This document shows, in pieces, positions 1 to 4,785 of a DNA stretch of 6,971 nucleotides. How positions within the stretch are numbered: position 1 is the stretch's first letter; each line of letters starts with the position of its first letter. A model generated the notes under the pieces. It had not been told where the DNA came from, made no database searches, and was given only the letters and a program-made list of their open reading frames with translations. This DNA comes from Myxococcales bacterium (lineage in GTDB: Bacteria; Myxococcota_A; Bradymonadia; Bradymonadales; Bradymonadaceae). The stretch is taken from positions 1-6,971 of the forward strand of contig SKNI01000566.1 in assembly GCA_007120615.1 (NCBI GenBank), given 5' to 3'. The position numbers and the translations under genes were made by a program.

Positions 1-230
1 AGGCGGTCCGTATAGGGAAAGACCTGCGTCCAGGTGGAGGCTTCGCATTCCTTCTCAAAACCTCGATGGAGATACCCCACTTCGGTTTCACATTTGATGA
101 CCTTCTCGCCCTCCAGAGTGAGGGTAAAACGCACCGTTCCGTGAGTGGCCGGATGGCTTGGCCCCATCTGGACGATCATCGGTTCGGTGTGGATGTCCTG
201 GTCAATCGGTTCGTAGATGTCTTCTGCCAT
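1..230 (-). CDS. nuoD: NADH-quinone oxidoreductase subunit D (N-terminal part, cut by window edge)
   Basis: This is the 49-kDa subunit of complex I, which with NuoB and NuoC forms the peripheral arm near the quinone site. Only about 76 N-terminal residues are visible; the gene continues past position 1. The translation starts MAEDIYEPIDQ and contains MGPSHPATHG, the family's N-terminal hallmark (the conserved His is at the quinone pocket in known structures). It continues with VGYLHRGFEKECE, also typical of NuoD. The ATG at 230-228 is preceded by a purine-rich stretch (GGGAAAAG) acting as a modest ribosome binding site. It lies 39 bp after nuoC and is probably the fourth gene of the nuo operon. 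It is a separate gene rather than the NuoCD fusion of E. coli. Identification is firm; nothing can be said about the missing C-terminal part. Confidence 0.95.
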   Translation of the reverse strand, partial: MAEDIYEPIDQDIHTEPMIVQMGPSHPATHGTVRFTLTLEGEKVIKCETEVGYLHRGFEKECEASTWTQVFPYTDR

Positions 231-269
231 GATCTTTTCCCGACGGTAAAACGTAAGCGTCCGCGGCTA

Positions 270-821
270 TTAAGCGTCGCGAGAGCCCTCGGATGGTTTC
301 TGTTTGACGAAGACGTTGAACTCTTCGACGCTATCGCGCTCTCGCATCAGAAGGTCAACGCGGGGCTGCGATGCTTGTTTGGCGTAATCCTTTCGAAGGG
401 GATGGCCCTCGAATTCTTCATAGAGCAATACGCGACGAAGGTCGGTGTGGCCGACGAATTCGACGCCGTACATATCCCAGACCTCTCGCTCCATCCAGTG
501 CGCCGCACCGTAGAGACCTTCGATGGAGGGTACCGTGCAATCCTCTTCCTCTACGACCACCCGAAGGGTCAGCATATGCTTCTTTTCGATGCTGTAGAGG
601 ACGTAGACCACCTCGAAGCGAGGGAGTCGCTGCAGATAGTCGACGCAGGTGATTGCCCGGAGCATATTGAGCTGCGTTTTGTCGTCGTCGCGCAGCTTCT
701 CGATGACTTCCGGGAGCCGGTCGCGCTTCAAGATAACGGTGTCATTTCCCAGCCGGGAGTGGCTGTCGATGACCTCGTCCTCGAAGTTCTTTTTGACGAA
801 ATCGATGAGTTTCTTAGACAT
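270..821 (-). CDS. nuoC: NADH-quinone oxidoreductase subunit C
   Basis: This is the 30-kDa subunit of complex I, a peripheral-arm scaffold protein without cofactors that contacts NuoB and NuoD. It has 183 residues, normal for a stand-alone NuoC. The C-terminal third carries the family signature: WMEREVWDMYGVEFVGHTDL, then RRVLLYEEFEGHPLRKDY. The N-terminal part (about residues 1-120) has the usual alpha/beta fold pattern, including CVDYLQRLPRFEVVYVLYS. The ATG at 821-819 is only 2 bp from the nuoB stop and has a good ribosome binding site (GAAGG, about 7 nt upstream). This points to tight translational coupling with nuoB. Nothing is unusual except that it is not fused to nuoD. Confidence 0.96.
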   Translation of the reverse strand: MSKKLIDFVKKNFEDEVIDSHSRLGNDTVILKRDRLPEVIEKLRDDDKTQLNMLRAITCVDYLQRLPRFEVVYVLYSIEKKHMLTLRVVVEEEDCTVPSIEGLYGAAHWMEREVWDMYGVEFVGHTDLRRVLLYEEFEGHPLRKDYAKQASQPRVDLLMRERDSVEEFNVFVKQKPSEGSRDA

Positions 822-823
822 GA

Positions 824-1381
824 TTAACCTTCGTTTCCGTCAACGCGCTGAAAGAGCTGGCCTTCTGGAACGCCGTCGGCGTCTCGGGCTCGGAGCTTTT
901 CTTCGTAGGCGTATTTTCGCCAGGGCTCGTCCTGGATCTTCTCCTGCAATTTGAGCAGGGCGTCGATCACCTGTTCGGGACGAGGCGGGCAGCCCGGGAT
1001 ATAGACGTCGACGGGGATGATTTTGTCGATCCCCTGTACGGTGGCGTAATTGTCGTAGAAGCCGCCGGTGGATGCACATACCCCGAAGGCCATGACCCAC
1101 TTGGGCTCGGCCATCTGCTCGTAGATTCGTCGCAGAAAGGGGGCGAGTTTGTGATTTACGGTGCCCACGACCCACAGAAGGTCAGCCTGTCGCGGGGAGA
1201 ACCGAGGGATCTCGGCCCCGAAACGGGCGATATCATAGCGAGCGGTGGCCGTCGCCATATACTCCATCCCGCAGCAGGCGGTGACAAAGGGGTACTGAAA
1301 GAGCGAATGCTTTCGGGCCCAGTTGACCGTGCTCTCTAAACGAGTGGTGATGACTTCCGGTAGTTGATGTTCTAGTCCCAT
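824..1381 (-). CDS. nuoB: NADH-quinone oxidoreductase subunit B
   Basis: This is the PSST-type subunit of complex I. It holds iron-sulfur cluster N2, the last electron carrier before quinone. With the start chosen here it has 185 residues. The four cluster ligands are visible: tandem Cys36-Cys37 in TACCGMEYMA, Cys102 in FGVCASTGGFYDNY, and Cys131 in VYIPGCPPRPEQ. The reading frame is open 7 codons further upstream, to an ATG at 1402. I prefer the ATG at 1381 because AGGGAGG lies 6 nt before it, and because the protein then begins MGLEHQLPEVITT. This start overlaps the nuoA stop by 10 bp, compared with 31 bp for the upstream start. It is the second gene of the operon and is followed after 2 bp by nuoC. 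The short C-terminal tail after KLQEKIQDEPW is variable in the family. Confidence 0.96.
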   Translation of the reverse strand: MGLEHQLPEVITTRLESTVNWARKHSLFQYPFVTACCGMEYMATATARYDIARFGAEIPRFSPRQADLLWVVGTVNHKLAPFLRRIYEQMAEPKWVMAFGVCASTGGFYDNYATVQGIDKIIPVDVYIPGCPPRPEQVIDALLKLQEKIQDEPWRKYAYEEKLRARDADGVPEGQLFQRVDGNEG

Positions 1382-1749
1382 TCGAGACCTCCCTGACTCC
1401 ATTCGTAGACGAGTCCAATGGTCAGGATCGTCAGGAATATCGCCATTACGGAAAAGCTGTAAAAACCGTGGCCCAGAGCGTTGCTATCTTGCCAGCTCAT
1501 GGCCCAGGGAATGACGAAGATCGTCTCCAAGTCGAACAAGATAAAGCTAATGGCCACCATATAAAACTTGACGCTGAAGCGCATCCCATGGGGTTCACCG
1601 ATGGGATTGGAGCCCGATTCATAGGGCATCATCTTTTCAGGCGTCGGATTTTTGGGGCCAAAAAATTGAGCAAGGCTGATGATGACTACGACAACCCCGA
1701 AGGCCATCAACGTCAATAAAATCAGCGGGATATAATCAGCGAGGACCAT
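1372..1749 (-). CDS. nuoA: NADH-quinone oxidoreductase subunit A
   Basis: This is a small membrane subunit of complex I at the junction of the membrane and peripheral arms. It has 125 residues, the normal length. Three transmembrane segments are visible at about residues 6-28, 62-83 and 95-115. The loop after helix 1 has PYESGSNPIGEP, the family's YE(C/S)G motif with Ser rather than Cys at position 45. Helix 2 contains ISFILFDLETIFVIPWA, with conserved acidic Asp73 and Glu75. The ATG at 1749 has no clear Shine-Dalgarno sequence, so the start is less certain than the identity. A later start would cut into helix 1. It is the first gene of the operon, and its stop lies within nuoB. A promoter candidate lies about 125-155 bp upstream on the same strand. 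Confidence 0.95.
   Translation of the reverse strand: MVLADYIPLILLTLMAFGVVVVIISLAQFFGPKNPTPEKMMPYESGSNPIGEPHGMRFSVKFYMVAISFILFDLETIFVIPWAMSWQDSNALGHGFYSFSVMAIFLTILTIGLVYEWSQGGLEWD
1388..1394 (-). promoter_or_regulatory. nuoB ribosome binding site (decides the start)
   Basis: Read on the minus strand this is AGGGAGG, followed by the 6-nt spacer TCTCGA and then ATG at 1381. It is the strongest Shine-Dalgarno match in the nuo cluster and lies inside the end of nuoA. It supports the internal nuoB start over the ATG seven codons upstream at 1402. Confidence 0.7.
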
Positions 1750-1874
1750 GGTAGCGAACTCGTCCCAGGGGGTAGTCGGTTGCCCGACGGTGCTTCGTCA
1801 ATTGGTTTGTCGTATCGGTGAAAAGTCCCGCCGTTGCGCCCTGCGCGAGAGGTGGGTTTTCAACCGGGCTAGTG

Positions 1875-1902
1875 ACTAACACGGTCCGTCGCGAGGTGTC
1901 AA
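1875..1902 (-). promoter_or_regulatory. Putative promoter of the nuo operon
   Basis: On the minus strand a perfect -35 hexamer TTGACA (1902-1897) is followed by a 16-bp spacer and a weak -10 candidate GTTAGT (1880-1875, 3 of 6 consensus bases). It faces nuoA and would give a leader of roughly 120 nt. The -35 element is convincing, the -10 is not. Myxobacterial and related promoters often have degenerate -10 boxes, so this is a candidate only. Confidence 0.4.
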
Positions 1903-2023
1903 ATATGGCGCTCAATCAGTTTCAATCGTCGTGTTCAGGCGGATCAACCGCCTCGTTAATCGATCGCCAACAATCGCTTCGGTCGACATAACGCATGGGG
2001 CGGGGCAAACAATCCATCTTGAG

Positions 2024-2051
2024 TTGAGAAGGGGGCGCGGTGATCGATAAT
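2024..2051 (+). promoter_or_regulatory. Candidate sigma-70-like promoter upstream of sulP
   Basis: TTGAGA (2024-2029, 5 of 6 consensus) is followed by a 16-bp spacer and GATAAT (2046-2051, 5 of 6). By sequence it is the best -35/-10 pair in the window. It points toward sulP and would start transcription near position 2058. This would give an untranslated leader of about 200 nt or more, or a separate short transcript. Function is inferred from consensus match alone. Confidence 0.4.
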
Positions 2052-2262
2052 GATCCTTGTCTTCGGAGGCGTATTGACCTATCCCCGTCGAGCCGCTCGG
2101 GGTACCCCCCAGAATTCTTGCGGTTCAACAACGCAATAAACGAATAGAAATCCTTCCTGATATAGCCCAACTCAAAAAGTAGAAGAGTCCACCTCTTTCG
2201 CCGGTGCGCACGGTTTTGTCGTGTCCGCATCTACGGCCCATTCTTTCCTTTTTTCGGCAAAG

Positions 2263-3792
2263 ATGCGGCTCGGTGAGCGGGGTCTGGTACGGTCAATATC
2301 AGAGATCAACACTCGAAAAAGGTCGCACAGATTGTTGCAACAATTAAAGAGAGTAAAAGAAGCCTGGTTTGCCAATATTCGGCTCGACGTTTTAGCGGGC
2401 ATGACCGTCGCCCTGGCCCTGATACCGGAGGCGATCGCCTTCTCGATCATCGCCGGCGTCGACCCCATGGTCGGTCTATACGCCTCATTTTGCATCGCCA
2501 TTACCATCGCTTTTGTGGGCGGACGACCGGGGATGATCTCGGCCGCCACCGGCGCCATGGCCCTTTTGATGGTCACGCTGGTTGCCTCCCATGGGCTGGA
2601 ATACCTGCTGGCTGCCACCATCCTGACCGGGATCATCCAGTTTATCTGCGGATTGCTCAAGGTGGGGCGGTTTATCACCTTCATACCCCACTCGGTGATG
2701 CTGGGGTTCGTCAACGCCCTGGCGATCTTAATCTTTATGGCCCAGCTCCCCTATATCCTGGGGATGGGCTGGCTTGTCTATGTCCTGATCGGGGCAACGC
2801 TTTTGATCATCTACGGGCTGCCCCGTTTGACGAAGTCGGTGCCCTCGGCGCTGGTGGCCATTGTGGTGATGACGGCGCTGTCGATATCGATGGGGTTTGG
2901 CGTTCAAACCGTGGGCGATATGGGAGCCATCAGCCGTACGCTGCCCGTCTTTGCGCTCCCCGATATTGAACTGTCTGTTGCGACCTTGATGATCATCTTG
3001 CCCTACTCACTGACCCTGGCGCTGGTGGGTATGTTGGAGTCACTTTTGACGGCATCCATCGTCGATGAGATGACCCAGACCAAGAGTGATAAGAATAAGG
3101 AGCTGCGCGGCCAGGGCATCGCCAACTCCATCACCGGATGCTTCGGGGGCATGGCCGGTTGCGCGATGATCGGTCAATCCGTGATCAACGTGAAGTCCGG
3201 AGGGAGCGGGCGGTTGTCTTCGCTTGTGGCAGGGGCATTCTTGATGTTTTTGATCATCGTCCTGGGAGACATCGTCATGATGATCCCCATGGCAGCCCTG
3301 GTGGGCGTGATGATCATGGTCTCCATTGGCACCTTTGACTGGCAGTCGCTGGTTGATATGCGTCGAATTCCCCTCTCCGATACGGTCGTCATGGTCGCCA
3401 CTGTGGCGGTCACCGTTTATACCCACGACCTCGCCAAAGGCGTCGGCGTCGGGGTGGTGTTGAGCGCCGTGATCTTCGGCTGGAAGATCGCCTCTCTTCA
3501 AATCACCAACTCGATTCAAGCCGATGGAGCCAAACTCTATAAGGTGCGTGGGCAGATGTTCTTTGCCTCGACCAGCGCGTTTGCCGACCACTTTGTTCCG
3601 GCAAATGATCCGGACCATATCATCATCGACTTCTCCTCCTCTCATATCTGGGATCACTCCGCGGTCGCCGTGATCGCGCGGGTTCTACTCAAGTATAAGA
3701 GTGCGAAAAAGAGAGTCTCCATCACCGGTCTCAATAAAGACAGCCAGGAGCTCGTCGATCGAATCGGACTGGCGCCACCCTCGGGTCACTGA
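2263..3792 (+). CDS. SulP-family inorganic anion transporter with STAS domain
   Basis: This is an inner-membrane transporter of the SulP (SLC26-like) family. Members move sulfate, bicarbonate or other anions, and the substrate cannot be read from this sequence. From the ATG used here it has 509 residues. The N-terminal SulP signature is clear: DVLAGMTVALALIPEAIAFS at about residues 42-61, then VDPMVGLYASF and GGRPGMISAATGAMALL. Many hydrophobic helices follow. The region near residues 290-320 (FGGMAGCAMIGQSVINVKSG) matches the conserved substrate-site loop and helix. The last ~85 residues form a short STAS domain beginning LYKVRGQMFFASTSAF, with IIDFSSSHIWDHSA at its core. The domain order resembles the compact SulP group I associate with Bacillus YbaR/YvdB (from memory). 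The start is uncertain: GTG at 2221, ATG at 2263 and TTG at 2332/2335 are all possible and none has a strong ribosome binding site. Family homology begins only around LKRVKEAWFANIR. A usp gene follows after 58 bp. Confidence 0.9.
   Translation: MRLGERGLVRSISEINTRKRSHRLLQQLKRVKEAWFANIRLDVLAGMTVALALIPEAIAFSIIAGVDPMVGLYASFCIAITIAFVGGRPGMISAATGAMALLMVTLVASHGLEYLLAATILTGIIQFICGLLKVGRFITFIPHSVMLGFVNALAILIFMAQLPYILGMGWLVYVLIGATLLIIYGLPRLTKSVPSALVAIVVMTALSISMGFGVQTVGDMGAISRTLPVFALPDIELSVATLMIILPYSLTLALVGMLESLLTASIVDEMTQTKSDKNKELRGQGIANSITGCFGGMAGCAMIGQSVINVKSGGSGRLSSLVAGAFLMFLIIVLGDIVMMIPMAALVGVMIMVSIGTFDWQSLVDMRRIPLSDTVVMVATVAVTVYTHDLAKGVGVGVVLSAVIFGWKIASLQITNSIQADGAKLYKVRGQMFFASTSAFADHFVPANDPDHIIIDFSSSHIWDHSAVAVIARVLLKYKSAKKRVSITGLNKDSQELVDRIGLAPPSGH
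2331..2344. repeat. Perfect 14-bp palindrome in the 5' end of sulP
   Basis: ATTGTTGCAACAAT is a perfect inverted repeat. It lies where the protein is still outside the conserved SulP homology, and it contains the alternative TTG start codons at 2332 and 2335. If sulP really starts here or later, the palindrome would be positioned like an operator for a dimeric regulator. If translation starts at 2221 or 2263, it is simply coding sequence. Only the symmetry is observed. Confidence 0.4.
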
Positions 3793-3800
3793 TCGCTGTC

Positions 3801-3816
3801 GACCATTAAAATGGTC
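3801..3816. repeat. Inverted repeat in the sulP-usp gap
   Basis: GACCATT-AA-AATGGTC is a perfect 7-bp inverted repeat with a 2-nt centre; as RNA it would close with a 4-nt loop. It starts 9 bp after the sulP stop and lies 34 bp before the usp start. The nearest T-run (CCCTTTT) is about 12 nt downstream, too far for a standard intrinsic terminator. It could be a weak attenuator, an mRNA-processing hairpin or an operator for usp. Confidence 0.4.
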
Positions 3817-3850
3817 CTGTCATTACCCTTTTATCAAAAGTGAGAACCCC

Positions 3851-4276
3851 ATGTTTCAGAAAATATTGCTGGCCACAGACGGCTCCTCCATCGCCGACCG
3901 AGCTGCTGAGAAAGCCCTGGAGTTGGCGTCAGAGATTACCGATGCCCATATCACGGTGCTCCACATCAGCTCCGACGCACCCAACCGCACGGAGTTGATG
4001 AAGGCTCATATGGATGTGAAGTTCGTCCTCGAGTCGAAAGCCCATAAGGTCATTCAAAAAACCACGCAGCGATTGGAAGAGGCCGGGATTCCCTTTTCGC
4101 TCGAGGTCGGTCTCGGGGAGCCGGCGGATAAAATCGTCAAATACGCAAAGGATCACGAAATGGAGCTGATCATTATCGGCAGCCGCGGTCTTGGCGGGAT
4201 TAACTCCGTGCTTCTGGGAAGTGTGAGCCAGCGCGTGACTCAGCAGTCCTCGTGTCCGGTGATGATTGTGAAGTAG
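3851..4276 (+). CDS. Universal stress protein (UspA family), single domain
   Basis: This is a cytoplasmic nucleotide-binding Usp-fold protein of 141 residues, the standard single-domain size. The N-terminus MFQKILLATDGSS carries the conserved Asp10 at the end of beta-strand 1. VLHIS ends strand 2. Near the C-terminus, GSRGLGGINSVLLGS fits the G-2X-G-9X-G-S/T motif exactly, which marks the ATP-binding subclass (MJ0577-like). It ends SSCPVMIVK, the usual final strand. The start at 3851 gives the canonical N-terminus; the Shine-Dalgarno sequence is weak (GTGAG about 6 nt upstream). It follows sulP on the same strand with a 58-bp gap and no strong terminator, so co-transcription is likely. USP proteins are often found beside or fused to anion transporters (general knowledge), so a regulatory or stress-related link to the transporter is a fair inference. 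The specific role is unknown. Confidence 0.93.
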   Translation: MFQKILLATDGSSIADRAAEKALELASEITDAHITVLHISSDAPNRTELMKAHMDVKFVLESKAHKVIQKTTQRLEEAGIPFSLEVGLGEPADKIVKYAKDHEMELIIIGSRGLGGINSVLLGSVSQRVTQQSSCPVMIVK

Positions 4277-4291
4277 GGACGGGCCCGAAAC

Positions 4292-4333
4292 GCCCACCCG
4301 AAAACCAAAAGTGGTTGATACGCCCGCGTAAAC
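4292..4333 (+). repeat. Direct repeat A, copy 1
   Basis: This 42-bp segment matches 4579-4620 at 38 of 42 positions with no gaps. It contains CGAAAACCAAAAG and ends ACGCCCGCGTAAAC. The sequence just before it (ACGGGCCCGAAACGC) also resembles the sequence before copy 2. It opens the first repeat unit, 15 bp after the usp stop. Confidence 0.85.
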
Positions 4334-4350
4334 CCTCTCCAGGGCCCGCA

Positions 4351-4501
4351 GTTCAGGGGCCAGGGGAGGTCCCCGAGCAGCGCGAGGGGGGGAGGGGCCC
4401 CGACGGAAATTAGAAGCGTACACATCGAGACTCTTCTGAGCTTCAAACCGGGCCCCTCCGACCGGGCTTTGCAGCCCGGCCACCTCCCCCGCGACCTGAA
4501 C
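4351..4501. repeat. Nested ~150-bp imperfect palindrome
   Basis: Three arm pairs occur in mirrored order. GTTCAGG (4351-4357) pairs with CCTGAAC (4495-4501). GGGGAGGT (4363-4370) pairs with ACCTCCCC (4482-4489). GGAGGGGCCC (4391-4400) pairs with GGGCCCCTCC (4450-4459). The right side also holds a perfect local hairpin at 4462-4479, and the 49-nt centre can pair AGAAG (4412-4416) with CTTCT (4433-4437). This element sits between repeat A and repeat B in the first unit and is absent from the second. It could be a MITE-like insertion, a structured RNA or a dispersed intergenic repeat; no transposase is nearby. Confidence 0.7.
4462..4479. repeat. Perfect 7-bp hairpin inside the palindrome
   Basis: CCGGGCT-TTGC-AGCCCGG is a perfect stem with a 4-nt loop. 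It is terminator-like in shape, but no T-run follows on either strand, so I do not call it an intrinsic terminator. It would be a very stable RNA hairpin if transcribed. Confidence 0.6.
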
Positions 4502-4528
4502 AACGGCCGCCGGAGAGGATTGCCGTCG
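4487..4528 (+). repeat. Direct repeat B, copy 1
   Basis: This 42-bp segment matches 4624-4665 at 34 of 42 positions. The two ends are nearly identical (CCCCGCG-CCTGAAC and CCGGAGA-GATTGCCGTCG), and six of the eight differences fall in one central 8-bp block. It closes the first repeat unit. Its CCTGAAC forms the right end of the nested palindrome. Confidence 0.75.
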
Positions 4529-4551
4529 GTTCTCTGGACTACTTGGTTCAC

Positions 4552-4563
4552 GGGCCGCGGCCC
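4552..4563. repeat. 12-bp GC palindrome between the repeat units
   Basis: GGGCCGCGGCCC is a perfect palindrome. It lies between repeat B copy 1 and repeat A copy 2, in the position corresponding to ACGGGCCCGAA before copy 1. It is probably part of the repeat unit rather than an independent site. Confidence 0.5.
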
Positions 4564-4578
4564 GAAGCGCCTGAGAAA

Positions 4579-4620
4579 GCCCACTCGAAAACCAAAAGCG
4601 GTGGACACGCCCGCGTAAAC
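4579..4620 (+). repeat. Direct repeat A, copy 2
   Basis: This is the second copy of the 42-bp segment at 4292-4333, with four substitutions. Here repeat B follows after only 3 bp, whereas in the first unit 153 bp separate A from B. Confidence 0.85.
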
Positions 4621-4623
4621 TTT

Positions 4624-4665
4624 CCCCGCGGCCTGAACTGCACTGGCCGGAGAAGATTGCCGTCG
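4624..4665 (+). repeat. Direct repeat B, copy 2
   Basis: This is the second copy of the segment at 4487-4528. It ends 14 bp before the first LexA box. Its CCTGAACTGC is the reverse complement of GCAGTTCAGG at 4348-4357 in the first unit. Confidence 0.75.
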
Positions 4666-4678
4666 CCCCCCTGCAGGT

Positions 4679-4695
4679 CTGCAAGAGTGTTCAGC
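4679..4695 (+). promoter_or_regulatory. LexA box 1 (Myxococcus-type)
   Basis: CTGCAAGAGTGTTCAGC fits the M. xanthus LexA consensus CTRHAMRYBYGTTCAGS (recalled from the literature) at 16 of 17 positions; the one mismatch is A at 4686. It lies just upstream of the lexA -35 element. Its GTTCAG core starts exactly 31 bp before that of box 2, about three helical turns, so both would lie on the same DNA face. It is a likely autoregulatory site. Confidence 0.7.
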
Positions 4696-4702
4696 TTTTT
4701 TC

Positions 4703-4731
4703 TTGACCTTTGGACACTTGTTCAGTAGTTT
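4703..4731 (+). promoter_or_regulatory. lexA promoter
   Basis: TTGACC (4703-4708, 5 of 6 consensus) is followed by a 17-bp spacer and TAGTTT (4726-4731, 3 of 6). The second LexA box fills the spacer, a layout in which bound LexA would exclude RNA polymerase. Transcription would start near 4738 and give a leader of about 50 nt before lexA. Confidence 0.6.
4710..4726 (+). promoter_or_regulatory. LexA box 2 (Myxococcus-type), in the promoter spacer
   Basis: TTGGACACTTGTTCAGT fits the same 17-bp consensus at 14 positions, including all of GTTCAG. It lies between the -35 and -10 hexamers, overlapping the first base of the -10. It is weaker than box 1 but the better placed of the two to block initiation. 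Confidence 0.6.
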
Positions 4732-4785
4732 GTTGGCTACGACTTTTACGAGACGGCTGCTCACCCAAACCGACGGACCGGGAAG

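Larger units (their letters stand above)
1750..2262. other. Intergenic region between divergent nuoA and sulP
   Basis: This stretch of about 510 bp has no convincing gene. It is less GC-rich than the coding regions, and the one longer reading frame inside it (1922-2230, minus) translates to a low-complexity Arg- and Ser-rich peptide with no recognisable domain. It contains the nuo promoter candidate, a plus-strand promoter candidate at 2024-2051, and two small hairpins. One is AGGCGG/CCGCCT with a 5-nt loop (1937-1953). The other is CCCCG/CGGGG in the segment about 2082-2101. Neither is followed by a T-run, so they are not obvious terminators. An unannotated small RNA or leader cannot be excluded. 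Confidence 0.6.
4277..4785. other. Non-coding repeat-bearing intergenic region upstream of lexA
   Basis: These 509 bp between usp and lexA have no credible gene. Long minus-strand reading frames cross it, but they contain internal duplications mirroring the DNA repeats and run antisense into usp. The region holds two related repeat units (about 4281-4528 and 4559-4665), a nested palindrome within the first, and then the lexA promoter and two LexA boxes (4679-4731). It includes very G/C-rich tracts such as those near 4386-4401. Confidence 0.8.

Noticed and set aside
66..827. Long plus-strand open frame of 253 codons
   Set aside because: It is antisense to nuoC and the start of nuoD, whose products match known families. 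Its peptide shows no family features.
1923..1939. A third LexA-like site ending GTTCAGG, upstream of the nuo promoter
   Set aside because: It matches only 13 of 17 consensus positions, mostly the GTTCAG core, and lies upstream of a housekeeping operon with no reason for SOS control. GTTCAG also occurs by chance in the repeat region.
1922..2230. Minus-strand open frame of 102 codons in the nuoA-sulP gap
   Set aside because: The peptide is rich in Arg and Ser, has no recognisable domain or good ribosome binding site, and covers the sequence holding the plus-strand promoter candidate.
4462..4479. Intrinsic terminator for usp
   Set aside because: The hairpin is perfect but has no T-run on either side, and it lies nearly 190 bp after the usp stop within the repeat.
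4281..4665. Possible CRISPR array
   Set aside because: There are only two imperfect units, with unequal spacing, nested segments and no cas genes nearby.
3929..4764. Two overlapping minus-strand open frames of 251 and 174 codons across the repeat region
   Set aside because: They run antisense into usp, and their internal similarity simply mirrors the DNA repeats (for example VYAGVST and FGFRVG recurring). GC-rich repeat DNA commonly gives such open frames.
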